Below, piece after piece: positions 8,735 to 17,837 of a DNA stretch of 64,000 nucleotides. The notes under the pieces were generated by a model. The model made no database searches. It had not been told where the DNA came from and saw nothing but the letters and a program-made list of their open reading frames with translations. Numbering within the stretch: position 1 is the stretch's first letter; each line of letters starts with the position of its first letter. Position numbers and translations under genes: made by a program. The stretch is from Streptomyces cavernicola (GTDB lineage Bacteria > Actinomycetota > Actinomycetes > Streptomycetales > Streptomycetaceae). The stretch spans positions 1-64,000 of the forward strand of contig NZ_JASCIQ010000036.1 of assembly GCF_029968035.1 (NCBI RefSeq), in the 5' to 3' direction.

Positions 8735-9844
8735 TCAGATGCCGCGCCTCCGTCGCGCCCTGCGGACGACCGCTGCCGCACCGAGCAGAGCCACCGTCGC
8801 GCCCGCCGCACCCGCGGCCGTCGCGTCCTTGCGGCCGAGCCTGCGGCCCGCCACCGTGTGCCGCCCGGAGACCTCCTCCAGGAGCTCGGCGAGGACCTCT
8901 TCGTTCGTCCACTGCGGACGCCAGCCCGCGTCGTGCAGACCGGTGCCGCTGACCACCCACGGGTACATCGTGTACGCGAGGTCGCCCGCAGGGGACGGTG
9001 TGAGCCCGATGCGGTGCAGTCGCGCGGCAGCGCCCAGAGCGACCGTCGACGGCAGCTCCATGCGGCGGATCCCGCTGAGCTCCTCGACCTCCTCCTGCTC
9101 CAGCCACCCGTCACAGCCGACGGCGAGCTCTCCCTCGGCCTTCTCCAGTACGGCGTACTCCAGCGCGCTGCACAGGTCCTCGACGTGACAGAACTGCCAG
9201 ACAGGACGCGAACCCGCCACTACGAGAAGGCGGGGCGATTCGAAGTAGCGCGTGAGAGCCGTGTCCGTACCGCCCACCAGCACGGCAGGGCGCAGCACCG
9301 TCACATTGAGCCCGGGGTGGGCGCGCGGCGCACGGCGCGCGAGGCGCTCGATCTCCAGGAGGTCGCCGACCCCGGTCGCCTCTGCGGTGGCGCGCAACTC
9401 GGCGTCCTCCGACAGCGGCAGGTCGTTGTCCTCCAGAGCGCCGTAGACCATCGCCGACGTGCACAGCACGACCCGGTGGACGCCCGCCGCGGCCGCCGCC
9501 GTGAGCACCGTCTGCGTGCCCCGCACGTTGTACGCGGTGCGGGCCGCGGAGTCGGACTCCAGGTCGAGGTCGAGCGCCAGGTGCACGACGACGTCCACGC
9601 CGCGCAGCTTCTCCGCGATGGCCGGGTCACGGACGTCGAGGATGTGCCACTGCGCCGCTGCACACTCGCCGCGCCGCTCGTCGATGGCCACGACCTGCTT
9701 GATCTCGTCCGAGGCCGCGAGGCGCTCGGCGAGCAGCGCACCGATGCCCGATGCGGCTCCGGTCACCGCGACGACGGGGCCGCGGGCCGCGGCCGGGGTT
9801 GAGCGGTTTCGCGCTGCGCGAACCTGCGGATCTGGGGAACTCAC
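8735..9844 (-). CDS. Extended SDR, NAD-dependent epimerase/dehydratase-like
   Basis: The 369-residue protein has a Rossmann nucleotide-binding start (VVAVTGAASGIGALLAERL). A DVVVHLALDLDLES segment and an N-V-RGT motif typical of extended or atypical sugar-nucleotide SDRs follow. The usual YxxxK is not obvious (TSAMVYGALEDND suggests a degenerate site), so catalytic activity is uncertain. The C-terminus has a possible membrane-anchoring Ala/Val helix followed by RRARRRRG. GTG 9844 is preferred because GGAG lies seven bases upstream; longer in-frame extensions exist without such support. It is divergent from the Zincin_2 gene. Substrate unknown. Confidence 0.85.
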   Translation of the reverse strand: MSSPDPQVRAARNRSTPAAARGPVVAVTGAASGIGALLAERLAASDEIKQVVAIDERRGECAAAQWHILDVRDPAIAEKLRGVDVVVHLALDLDLESDSAARTAYNVRGTQTVLTAAAAAGVHRVVLCTSAMVYGALEDNDLPLSEDAELRATAEATGVGDLLEIERLARRAPRAHPGLNVTVLRPAVLVGGTDTALTRYFESPRLLVVAGSRPVWQFCHVEDLCSALEYAVLEKAEGELAVGCDGWLEQEEVEELSGIRRMELPSTVALGAAARLHRIGLTPSPAGDLAYTMYPWVVSGTGLHDAGWRPQWTNEEVLAELLEEVSGRHTVAGRRLGRKDATAAGAAGATVALLGAAAVVRRARRRRGI

Positions 9845-10034
9845 CAGGCGTCTCCAGCGGTTGTCTTCAGTACGCGCGCGGTTGACGCGTTCGTACCAGG
9901 TGGCATCCATCCTGCCGCAGCCCGGAACACTGCGGAGCACCGAGCCCGGAAGCTGTGTCGGTGTCTACGCTGGATGGCAAAGTCGGGCAACGCCGTCGGC
10001 ACCGAGTCGGCGGCCCAACGAGCCGAGGATTCCC

Positions 10035-11501
10035 GTGAGTGACACCCCATTCGGATTCGGCCTTCCGCCGGAGGAGCCGGAGAACGGCGACGAGGGCAAG
10101 AAGAAGGACCAGCAGGGCGGTGGTGGCCAGGGCGGCGCGGCGAACCCGTTCGGCTTCGGCGGCTTCCCCGGCGCCGGCGCCCCGGGCGGCGGCGACAACC
10201 CCTTCGCCGCCATGTTCGGGAACATGAACCCGAACGACCTGGGCGCGGCCTTCCAGCAGCTCGGCCAGATGCTGTCGTACGAGGGCGGCCCGGTGAACTG
10301 GGACATGGCCAAGCAGATCGCCCGCCAGACGGTCTCCCAGGGCACCGCGGACGGCACGAAGGACGCGAGCGTCGGCCCCGCGGACCGCAGCGCCGTCGAG
10401 GAGGCCGTGCGCCTGGCCGACCTGTGGCTGGACGGCGTGACGTCGCTGCCGTCCGGTGCGAGCACGGCCGTGGCCTGGTCCCGCGCGGAGTGGGTCGAGG
10501 CGACGCTTCCGGTGTGGCAGGAGCTGGTCGACCCGGTCGCCGAGCGCGTCGGCACGGCGATGGGCGACGTTCTGCCCGAGGAGATGCAGGCCATGGCGGG
10601 CCCGCTGATCGGCATGATGCGCTCCATGGGCGGCGCCATGTTCGGGCAGCAGATCGGGCAGGCCGTCGGCGCGCTCGCGGGCGAGGTCGTCGGCTCCAGT
10701 GACGTCGGCCTTCCGCTCGGCCCGGCCGGCAAGGCGGCGCTGCTCCCGCTGAACATCGAGGCGTTCGGCAAGGACCTGAGCGTCGACCTGAACGAGGTGC
10801 GGCTGTACCTCGCCCTGCGCGAGGCCGCCCACCAGCGCCTCTTCGCGCACGTGCCGTGGCTGCGCTCGCATCTGTTCGGCGCCGTCGAGGGGTACGCGCG
10901 CGGCATCAAGGTCGACACCTCCAAGCTGGAGGACGTGGTCGGCCAGTTCGACCCGCAGAACCCCGAGGAGATCCAGCAGGCGCTCCAGCAGGGCATGTTC
11001 CAGCCCGAGGACACACCGGAGCAGAAGACCGCGCTCGCGCGTCTGGAGACGGCGCTGGCACTCGTCGAGGGCTGGGTCGACGCCGTGGTGCACGAGGCCG
11101 CCAAGGACCGGCTCTCGTCCGCCGCCGCGCTGCGCGAGACGCTGCGCCGCCGCCGCGCCTCGGGCGGGCCCGCGGAGCAGACCTTCGCCACCCTGATCGG
11201 CCTGGAGCTGCGGCCGCGCCGCCTGCGGGACGCCTCGCGCCTGTGGGCGTCGCTCACCGACGCGCGCGGTGTGGACGGCCGGGACGGCCTGTGGGAGCAC
11301 CCGGACATGCTGCCGACGGCCGAGGACCTGGACGACCCGGACGGCTTCGTGCACCGCGAGCAGTTGGACTTCTCCGAGCTGGACAAGATGCTCGGCGAGG
11401 CCGCGAGCGGCTCTTCCGGCGCCAAGCCCGACCTGAAGAAGGACGCCGAGGGCGAGCAGGCCGAGGGCGACGAGAGCGGCGAGGGCGACAGCGAGAAGTG
11501 A
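10035..11501 (+). CDS. Zincin_2 (DUF2342) family protein, degenerate HExxH
   Basis: A 488-residue member of the actinobacterial Zincin_2/DUF2342 family, sometimes annotated as hydrolase or coenzyme-F420-associated protein. After a Gly/Pro-rich N-terminus (1-60) comes the helical zincin-like domain. Where a metalloprotease would have HExxH, this protein reads REAAH (Arg262-Glu263-x-x-His266), so the first zinc ligand is missing and protease activity is doubtful. The C-terminus is acidic and disordered. The GTG start at 10035 follows GAGGA with good spacing. Its stop codon overlaps the GTG of the NUDIX gene (GTGA), indicating translational coupling. Confidence 0.88.
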   Translation: MSDTPFGFGLPPEEPENGDEGKKKDQQGGGGQGGAANPFGFGGFPGAGAPGGGDNPFAAMFGNMNPNDLGAAFQQLGQMLSYEGGPVNWDMAKQIARQTVSQGTADGTKDASVGPADRSAVEEAVRLADLWLDGVTSLPSGASTAVAWSRAEWVEATLPVWQELVDPVAERVGTAMGDVLPEEMQAMAGPLIGMMRSMGGAMFGQQIGQAVGALAGEVVGSSDVGLPLGPAGKAALLPLNIEAFGKDLSVDLNEVRLYLALREAAHQRLFAHVPWLRSHLFGAVEGYARGIKVDTSKLEDVVGQFDPQNPEEIQQALQQGMFQPEDTPEQKTALARLETALALVEGWVDAVVHEAAKDRLSSAAALRETLRRRRASGGPAEQTFATLIGLELRPRRLRDASRLWASLTDARGVDGRDGLWEHPDMLPTAEDLDDPDGFVHREQLDFSELDKMLGEAASGSSGAKPDLKKDAEGEQAEGDESGEGDSEK

Positions 11502-12028
11502 GCCTCCACGACGACGCGACCCTCGTGCTCAAGGAGTACGAACAGGGCGGCGAGCAGGGCGAGTTGCGCGCCGCCTACCTCGATCACCTGGCGGCGCACC
11601 AGGACGGCATGTGGAAGGCCTGCGAGGCGGGGCACATCACGGCGAGCGCGCTCGTCGTGGACCCGTCCCGCGGCCGTGTCCTGCTGACGCTGCACAAGAA
11701 GCTACGGATGTGGCTGCAGATGGGCGGGCACTGTGAGCCGGGCGATGCGACGCTCGCTGCGGCCGCCCTGCGCGAGGCCACCGAGGAGTCGGGCATCGCC
11801 GGGCTCACGCTGCTCCCCGGCGGCCCGGTCAAGCTGGACCGGCACCCGATCCCGGCGCCCTGCAACTGGCATCTCGACGTGCAGTACGCCGCGTTGGCCC
11901 CGGCGGGCGCGGTGGAGGCGATCAGCGACGAGTCCCTGGACGTGCGCTGGTTCGCGTACGACGAAGTGGCGGGCGTGGCCGATGAATCGGTCGTGCAGCT
12001 TCTGGAGGCGACGCGCGCGGCACTCTGA
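11498..12028 (+). CDS. NUDIX hydrolase
   Basis: A 176-residue NUDIX protein. The core contains MWLQMGGHCEPGD followed by LREATEESGI, preserving the REx2EE metal-binding glutamates of the Nudix box. Spacing to the upstream acidic residue is one longer than the textbook box. Such enzymes hydrolyse nucleoside diphosphates linked to another moiety; the substrate here cannot be read from sequence. GTG 11498 overlaps the stop of the preceding gene, so it is almost certainly co-translated with it. A very strong hairpin follows immediately. Confidence 0.92.
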   Translation: MSLHDDATLVLKEYEQGGEQGELRAAYLDHLAAHQDGMWKACEAGHITASALVVDPSRGRVLLTLHKKLRMWLQMGGHCEPGDATLAAAALREATEESGIAGLTLLPGGPVKLDRHPIPAPCNWHLDVQYAALAPAGAVEAISDESLDVRWFAYDEVAGVADESVVQLLEATRAAL

Positions 12029-12086
12029 GAGCAAGGCATGTGTAAGGGGCGGTCACCACAATGACCGCCCCTTACACATGCTCTCA
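12026..12086. terminator. Long bidirectional terminator hairpin
   Basis: A 19-bp perfect stem (12037-12055 with 12062-12080), a short loop, and an outer TGAGAG/CTCTCA pairing separated by a small bulge. The stop codon of the NUDIX gene is part of the outer arm. It separates that gene from the convergent AIM24 gene. Confidence 0.88.
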
Positions 12087-12115
12087 ACAGGTGGGCGTTT
12101 CAACCCTGTTGGCGA

Positions 12116-12871
12116 CTACTCCCAGGCGTTGCCGCGGTTCTGACCGCGGGCGCCCTGCTGGCCCATGCCGTACTGCGCGGCGATACCGCTGCCGATCACG
12201 GCGTTCTGCGGCGGCAGCAGCTCGCTGGGCTGGACGAGCGCGAAGCCCGTGCCCATGAAGCTGAGCTCCCAGCCCTCACCCGTGTTGCCGCGGCGGCGGC
12301 GCACACCGGAGGAATGCGTCTGCGCCTGCATCTGCACCCGCAGGGAGTTGGACCAGGCGACGACCGCGTCCGCGTCGACGTTGACGTACTTCTCCGGCGT
12401 GACCTGGAGCATCAGCGGCTGGCCCGACGTCATCAGGGCGACCTTGCCGCTGCCCGTGATGTTCAGCTGGTACTTGCCGGAGCCGGAGATGCCGAACTGG
12501 CTGTCCACAGCGATGACTTCGGTGTGCAGCTGGGAGTCGAGCGCGAGGACGTAGCTGCTGTCCACGGTCAGGCCCTGCTGGTCGACGTCGACGATGTGGA
12601 TGTACTGCGCGAGGTTGGCCAGGTAGACCGTGCCCTGCCCGGAGCAGCGCATCAGGTCGAGGCCCTCGCCGGTGTTGGCGCGGGCGCGGCGCTGCCCCTG
12701 CGACTGGTACTCGCCGTCGAACTCCATGAGGCCCTGGTAGGCCACCATGGCGCCCTTGCGGGCGAGGACGTCGTCGTGGCCCTCCAGGGCGACCCGCAGC
12801 ATCTGCGGGTTCTGGATGGCGTAGCGATCCTGGGTCTGCTGCTCTTGGTGAGCGAAAAGCGGGCTGTGCAT
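12116..12871 (-). CDS. AIM24 family protein
   Basis: A 251-residue protein of the AIM24 (DUF124/TIGR00266-like) beta-helix family. Visible family blocks are RKGAMVAYQGLMEF, DLMRCSGQGTVYLA and SSYVLALDSQL. Eukaryotic AIM24 is mitochondrial; the bacterial role is unknown. ATG 12871 is favoured, with GGGGGAG about ten bases upstream; an in-frame extension to 12925 would run into the neighbouring gene. It is the third of three consecutive AIM24-domain genes, 17 bp after the second, probably one operon. The downstream end meets the NUDIX terminator. Confidence 0.9.
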   Translation of the reverse strand: MHSPLFAHQEQQTQDRYAIQNPQMLRVALEGHDDVLARKGAMVAYQGLMEFDGEYQSQGQRRARANTGEGLDLMRCSGQGTVYLANLAQYIHIVDVDQQGLTVDSSYVLALDSQLHTEVIAVDSQFGISGSGKYQLNITGSGKVALMTSGQPLMLQVTPEKYVNVDADAVVAWSNSLRVQMQAQTHSSGVRRRRGNTGEGWELSFMGTGFALVQPSELLPPQNAVIGSGIAAQYGMGQQGARGQNRGNAWE

Positions 12872-12887
12872 GATGTGTTCGCTCCCC

Positions 12888-13568
12888 CTAGCCCCGGATC
12901 CGGAGACGGTCGCTGCTGTCCTCACTGGGCTGTACGACGACGATGCCCTGGCCCGAGAAGGCCATCTGGTACGCCTCGCCGCTGCCTCGGCCGATCATCG
13001 AGGAGGCCTTGAAGCTGCGCTTTCCCTTCACCTTGAGGTTCGGGGACCAGGCCACCAGAGCGTCCGGGTCGACGTACGTCTCGTCCTCGCCGCTGCCGCA
13101 GTCGACGACGATCGGGGCGCCGCGCGAGGTCAGCGCGACCCAGCCCTGGCCACCGAGCTTCACGTTCCACAGGCCCTGGCCGGCGAACTTGGCGAGCCCC
13201 TTGACGCGTTCGACGCCCCACTGGAGGCTCGCGTCGAAGGCGAGCAAGTTGGTGCCGTTGACGGAGAGGCCCTCGCCGTTGAGGTTGATGACGACGACGT
13301 CCGCGCCGTAGTCGGCAAGGTAGAGCATGCCGTCGCCGCTGGCCTTCATCAGCGGGGTGCCCTCACCGGTGATCCACTGGCCGGCGATCTGCCGCACGGC
13401 CGGCGGGTTCGGCTCGTACTGGACGAAACCCTCGTACGCGACCATCGAGCCGGTACGCGCGAAGACGTCCTGTCCGCTCTGCATGGCGATCTTCACCATG
13501 CTGCGGCCGTGATTCTCCATCCGGGCCGCGACGGGAGTCGGGGCGAAGCCCGCGAGCTGCTGGTTCAT
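12888..13568 (-). CDS. AIM24 family protein
   Basis: A 226-residue AIM24 protein with RTGSMVAYEGFVQYE, PLMKASGDGMLYLAD and GTNLLAFDASLQWGVE blocks. It is paralogous to its neighbours on both sides but clearly diverged. AAGGGGAG lies nine bases before ATG 13568. It begins 14 bp after the end of the TerD-AIM24 gene, so the three are probably co-transcribed. No catalytic residues are evident; a ligand- or protein-binding beta-solenoid role is typical of the fold. Confidence 0.92.
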   Translation of the reverse strand: MNQQLAGFAPTPVAARMENHGRSMVKIAMQSGQDVFARTGSMVAYEGFVQYEPNPPAVRQIAGQWITGEGTPLMKASGDGMLYLADYGADVVVINLNGEGLSVNGTNLLAFDASLQWGVERVKGLAKFAGQGLWNVKLGGQGWVALTSRGAPIVVDCGSGEDETYVDPDALVAWSPNLKVKGKRSFKASSMIGRGSGEAYQMAFSGQGIVVVQPSEDSSDRLRIRG

Positions 13569-13582
13569 TGACTTCGCTCCCC

Positions 13583-15346
13583 TTAGATCTCGTAGGGCTG
13601 GACGATGACGAAGTTACTGCCGGGCGCACCGCGGAACTGGAGGTTCACGGTCTCGCCGCTGTGGCCGGGGAAGGCCTGGCGGCGCAGCCGCACCTGGCTG
13701 GAGATGATCACCTGCGCGGTGGCGGACCAGGCCACGACGGAGTTGGCGTCCACGAACGTCGTCGGCGTGACCGGCAGCATCACGGGGGTGCCCTTGGTCT
13801 TCACGATGACCGTGCCGGTGCCCTGGAAGTGCATCGTGAACAGCGCGCCGCCGGGGATGCCGTGGCCCTCGATCCTACGGACCTCGTGCTGCAGCGACTC
13901 GTCGTACGCCAGCACGTTCTCCGCCGAGACGCAGATCGCGTCGCCCTGGAGCTCGACCGGGTGCAGGTGTGCCTCGTTCTCGGCGAGGAAGACCTGGCCG
14001 CGGCCGCTGCAGCGCATCAGCTGCATCTCCTGGCCGGTGGCGTTGCCGACGATACGGCCGGCGAAACCGGCGCCCTTGTAGCTGAAGTCGACCTTGCCCT
14101 GGTACAGCACCATGCTGCCCTGGCGGGCGAGAACCGGCTGGCCGTCCGCACCGAGGTCGACGCGGACCATCTGCTCGTTCTGCTGCGTCCAGCGCTGGCC
14201 GGTGGGCGCTTCGCGGTACTTCTGCAGCGCGCCGGCGACACCGGCGGGAGCGGCACCCTGCGGCGCACCCTGAGGCTGGCCGTACGGGGCGGGGGCGCCG
14301 GGCTGCTGACCGGGGAATCCGGCGGGCGGCTGCTGGCCGTAGCCGGGCGGCATCTGCCCCGGGGCCTGGCCGGGCATCTGGCCCGGAGCCTGACCCGGCA
14401 TCTGGCCAGGGGCCTGGCCGAACTGCGGCTGCTGGGGCGCCTGCGGCGCGGCGGCGGGCTGGCCCGGCTGCCCGTACCCGGGCGGCATGGGCGGGGTCTG
14501 GCCGGGCGCGGGCGCGAGGGGCGCGGCGATGGTCGGCTGCGCGTGCACATCGGGCTGCGCCGGGGGCGGCGTGGCTCCACCGGGCGGCGGCGCGAATCCC
14601 TGCGCGGGCTGCGGCGCCTGGGGGGCCTGCGGGACGGGCTCGGGAGCCGGAGCGGGGGCGCCCGGCGCACCGAAGGACGGGGCCGGCGCGGGGGCGGGCG
14701 CGGGCTCGGCCTGGGCGGGCGCACCGAACGACGGTGCGGGTGCCGCTCCGCCGGGCGGCGGGGCGAAGCCGGGGGCTGCGCCGCCCCGCGGCTGAGGCGC
14801 GGCGGCCGGCTGCTCCTCCTCGGCGACCTCGCCGCCGAAGTTCTTGAGCAGCGCCTCGAGGCCGCCGTCGAAGCCCTGGCCCACGGCGGCGAACCGCCAG
14901 ACGTCCTTGAGGTAGAAGTCGCCCAGCATCACGGCGCGCTCGGTGCTGAACTCCGAGCCGTCGAACGCGTACCGCGCGACCTCTTCGCCGCCCGCGACGA
15001 TCCGGATGTAACCCGGCGCGACCTGCGACATCTGGCCGGCGCCGTCGATCGTCGCCGTGAAGGACAGCTTCTGGATCTGCGGCGGAATCCGGTCGAGCGT
15101 GACGCGGAAGGACTCCGTGTCCCCGGCCTGGGTGCCGAGGAGCTGAATGGACTCCTCCGGCGACTTCGGCTGGTTGAAGAACACGAAATAACGGTCGTCC
15201 GAGAGCTGTTCGTTGGCATCGAGGCCGAAGCAGCTGATGTCGAACGTGAGACCCGGGCCGTTGATCTGCACGCCTACGTACAGATCGGTGCCCTGGGTCA
15301 GGTCACTGATCTTGGCCTTGTGGCCGCGTTGAAATTCCCTGGCCAT
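13583..15346 (-). CDS. TerD-domain / AIM24-domain fusion protein
   Basis: A two-domain protein of 587 residues. Residues ~1-185 are a TerD (tellurium-resistance) domain: GTDLYVGVQI, FDISCFGLDAN, DRYFVFFNQPKSPE and the calcium-site-type acidic loops. A long Pro/Ala/Gly/Gln linker with GQMPGQAP repeats spans ~186-375. The last ~210 residues are an AIM24 domain (LARQGSMVLYQGKVDFS, LMRCSGRGQVFLAENEA). TerD proteins bind calcium and are linked to tellurite, phage and envelope stress. The ATG at 15346 follows GGGGGA; a TTG-type extension to 15412 is less likely. It is first in a three-gene AIM24 operon, suggesting the proteins form one complex. Confidence 0.93.
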   Translation of the reverse strand: MAREFQRGHKAKISDLTQGTDLYVGVQINGPGLTFDISCFGLDANEQLSDDRYFVFFNQPKSPEESIQLLGTQAGDTESFRVTLDRIPPQIQKLSFTATIDGAGQMSQVAPGYIRIVAGGEEVARYAFDGSEFSTERAVMLGDFYLKDVWRFAAVGQGFDGGLEALLKNFGGEVAEEEQPAAAPQPRGGAAPGFAPPPGGAAPAPSFGAPAQAEPAPAPAPAPSFGAPGAPAPAPEPVPQAPQAPQPAQGFAPPPGGATPPPAQPDVHAQPTIAAPLAPAPGQTPPMPPGYGQPGQPAAAPQAPQQPQFGQAPGQMPGQAPGQMPGQAPGQMPPGYGQQPPAGFPGQQPGAPAPYGQPQGAPQGAAPAGVAGALQKYREAPTGQRWTQQNEQMVRVDLGADGQPVLARQGSMVLYQGKVDFSYKGAGFAGRIVGNATGQEMQLMRCSGRGQVFLAENEAHLHPVELQGDAICVSAENVLAYDESLQHEVRRIEGHGIPGGALFTMHFQGTGTVIVKTKGTPVMLPVTPTTFVDANSVVAWSATAQVIISSQVRLRRQAFPGHSGETVNLQFRGAPGSNFVIVQPYEI

Positions 15347-15591
15347 GCGTAACGACCGTCCCCCATCCCGAATGTGAATGCGTCGCGCCAGGCTAACCGC
15401 TAACTCTGACAACGAGCGAAGCCGGGACGCACCCGGTACAGAATCGCTGCCCGAGGCGTCACAGTGCGCTCACAGGTGTTACACAAAGAGCGCGTGCCGA
15501 CCGTTGCCCTGGCTGTTCCCAGCAGCGAAAACCGGAGGTCGGAAGCGTTCTCGGCCTCTGAGCCGCTCAGCTGTTCAGCTTCTCGCCGACA

Positions 15592-16209
15592 TCACGCCTC
15601 GCGCGTGTCCTGCGGTTCGCTGCGGGCCGCCGGAAGGTGCGGGAGCCGCTCCGCGGAGACGACCCCTTCCAGGTAGCCGCGGGCCCGCTCGGTGCGCGGG
15701 TACGCCTCGAGGAGTCGCCAGAAGCGCGGCCCGTGCCCGGGAACGAGGAGATGCGCCAGCTCGTGCAGCAGGACGTAGTCGACGACGTATTCGGGCATGC
15801 CCTGCAGCCGGTGGGAGAGGCGGATGCTGCCCTCTGCGGGAGTGCACGATCCCCAGCGGGTGTTCTGGTTGGTGACCCAGCGCACCGTTCTGGGGCGCGC
15901 CCTCCCCTGGAAGTACTGCTCGGAGAGGAGTTCGGCGCGCTCGGCCAGCTCCGCGTCACCGAGGAGCCGCTTGCTCTCCTGCGCGGCGAGCTTGTCGAGC
16001 ATCACGCCGACCCAGCGCTGTTCCTCCGCCTCCGACATCCGCGCGGGGATGAGCACGATCGTGCGGTCGCCCTCGCGATACGCCGAGACCGTTCTGCGGC
16101 GTCTCGCGCTCCGCCTCACCTCGACCGCGCTCACTGCTGAGCCGCGTGGCGGCTGGCTGGTCGCGCTGCGCTCAGGGTTCTCGGCGCGCTGCGGTACGTC
16201 GGCGGGCAC
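15592..16209 (-). CDS. YgjP/SprT-like M48-type metallopeptidase
   Basis: A 205-residue protein of the YgjP-like (DUF45) metal-dependent hydrolase family. The zinc site is intact: HELAH at 149-153 and a third histidine at 159 (PGHGPRFW). The preceding block TRWGSCTPAEGSIRLS is the family hallmark. It has no signal peptide or membrane helix, so it acts in the cytoplasm. The start is not firmly supported; internal starts (for example near residue 28) would remove a non-conserved N-terminus. It is divergent from the ThiF-like gene across a ~315-bp spacer. Confidence 0.9.
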   Translation of the reverse strand: MPADVPQRAENPERSATSQPPRGSAVSAVEVRRSARRRRTVSAYREGDRTIVLIPARMSEAEEQRWVGVMLDKLAAQESKRLLGDAELAERAELLSEQYFQGRARPRTVRWVTNQNTRWGSCTPAEGSIRLSHRLQGMPEYVVDYVLLHELAHLLVPGHGPRFWRLLEAYPRTERARGYLEGVVSAERLPHLPAARSEPQDTREA

Positions 16210-16524
16210 GCCCCGACGTTACCTGCTGGGGCGAGGGGAAGTCCCGGCTCCGGCAGGGTTCCCGGGCGATCGGCACACCCCGGCCAAGATTTGTACGACT
16301 AATCCCCCTTGCCTGTGGACAACTCGCGGCACCGAGTCGACGGGACGGGCATGCTGGCAGCGGCTCGGGGGACGAGCGCGGCCCGATCTCGCGTCGGTCG
16401 CGCTCGGCCAGGCCGCCGAGCCGTCGAGTCGGTCGCGTCGGCTGCAACGGGAGAGCAGCCGACGCGACCGAACTCTCCTGCAGATTCACGGCATTTCAGG
16501 CGGACCAGATCGGGGGGGACGGTC
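16210..16524. other. Divergent intergenic region with a DnaA-box match
   Basis: No convincing coding signal. The 315-bp spacer between two divergent genes holds a perfect match to the Streptomyces DnaA box, TTGTCCACA on the minus strand (16314-16322). An AT-richer patch around 16286-16303 could carry promoters, but no clear -35/-10 pair stands out. Confidence 0.45.
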
Positions 16525-17796
16525 ATGCATCCGAGGGTGAAGCCCGCACTGCGGCGCGGCTGGCGGGACTTGACGACGGTGCAGTTCGGCGTGGCCCGCG
16601 CCCACGCCGTGGTCCTCGGCCCGATGGACCCTGCGACGGCCGGCCTGCTCGACCTGATCGACGGCACCCGCGGGCCGTCGATGCTGCGTGCGGAGGGAGA
16701 GCGCCTGGGCCTACCGCCGGGCCACGTCGACCAGTTGCTCTCCCGGCTCGCCGAAGCGGGTCTCCTGGACGATGCGACGGGAGGAGGCGGGTGCCCGAGC
16801 GCCTTGCGCAAACGTCCGGAAGTGCTGGACCGCCTGCGCCCCGACCTCGCCTCGCTCAGCCTGACCGACCGCGAACCGACCGGTGGCATACGGAGGTTGA
16901 CGGCCCGGCGCGGCATGCGGGTGCAGGTGCGCGGGGCCGGCCGGGTGGGCGCGACGATCGCCGCGGTGCTCTCGGGCGCGGGCCTGGGCCGGGTCGACGT
17001 CCTGGACGGCGGCCGGGTGGAACCGTCGGACGTCGCCCCGGGAGGTCTTCCCGCCGAGTCGATCGGGGAGCGCAGGGACGACTCCGCGCGACGACTCGTC
17101 CGTCGCTGCGCACCGCAGCGGGCACCGCGCCAGGCCCGGCCGTTCCGCACCGCCCGCTCCTCTCCCCAAGAGCCGCCGACGGCCGCGGGAACGACCGGTC
17201 CGGCCGCCTGCACGACGGACGGGACGGAGCCGTACGCGGACCCGGGGCTCTCGCTCGTCGTCCTGGCCCCGCGTGACGGGGTCGCCGCGTATGCCCCCGA
17301 CCCTCGTCTCGCCGCCCCGTTCATGGAGTCGGGTACGCCGCACCTCTATGCGGGAGTCATCGAGGGCACCGGGGTGGTGGGCCCACTGGTGCTGCCGGGT
17401 GCGTCGGCCTGCGCGGGCTGTCTCGACCTCGGCCGTGCGGAGCGGGATCCGGCGTGGCCGCGGATGCTGGCCCAGTGGCGGTCGGGGCGGACGGGGAGGT
17501 CTGGGCAGTCGCGTCCGGTGCAGGCCTGCGACCTGGGCCTGGCGACGACGGTCGCGGGGCTGGCCGCCGCCCACGCGCTGACGTTCCTCGACGGCGCGCT
17601 GCCCGCAAGTACGGGCACCCGCTGGGAGATTCCGCTCCCCGAGCTCGACTGGCGACCGGAGCCGGTGGGGCCGCATCGGGAGTGCCCCTGCGGCGCTGCC
17701 CGGCAACGGAACCCGCTCAGCGAGTGGGAGCGCTTCATGGATGAGAGGGAGGACACCTCCATGGATGGCGAACCGCACGAGACAATGGCCGGGTGA
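16525..17796 (+). CDS. ThiF/E1-fold protein with RRE/PqqD-like N-terminus
   Basis: A 423-residue protein. Residues ~1-85 (RVKPALRRGWRDLTTVQFG then an LLDLIDGTRG helix and a winged-helix-like segment) resemble the leader-peptide-binding domain in front of ThiF-like F proteins of TOMM RiPP systems. Residues ~125-360 have a ThiF-type Rossmann core (RVQVRGAGRVGATIAAVL), but the nucleotide loop is GAGRVG rather than GxGGxG. Two cysteine pairs (CAGC, CPCGA) could hold zinc. An adenylating function is therefore doubtful. ATG 16525 has GGGGGGA upstream; a longer frame back to 16309 lacks one. It lies 41 bp upstream of the ABC1 kinase gene, likely one operon. Function unknown. Confidence 0.85.
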   Translation: MHPRVKPALRRGWRDLTTVQFGVARAHAVVLGPMDPATAGLLDLIDGTRGPSMLRAEGERLGLPPGHVDQLLSRLAEAGLLDDATGGGGCPSALRKRPEVLDRLRPDLASLSLTDREPTGGIRRLTARRGMRVQVRGAGRVGATIAAVLSGAGLGRVDVLDGGRVEPSDVAPGGLPAESIGERRDDSARRLVRRCAPQRAPRQARPFRTARSSPQEPPTAAGTTGPAACTTDGTEPYADPGLSLVVLAPRDGVAAYAPDPRLAAPFMESGTPHLYAGVIEGTGVVGPLVLPGASACAGCLDLGRAERDPAWPRMLAQWRSGRTGRSGQSRPVQACDLGLATTVAGLAAAHALTFLDGALPASTGTRWEIPLPELDWRPEPVGPHRECPCGAARQRNPLSEWERFMDEREDTSMDGEPHETMAG

Positions 17797-17837
17797 GCGC
17801 CGGATGAGGCGCGGCAGTCTGGGTTTTGGAGGGGCGC

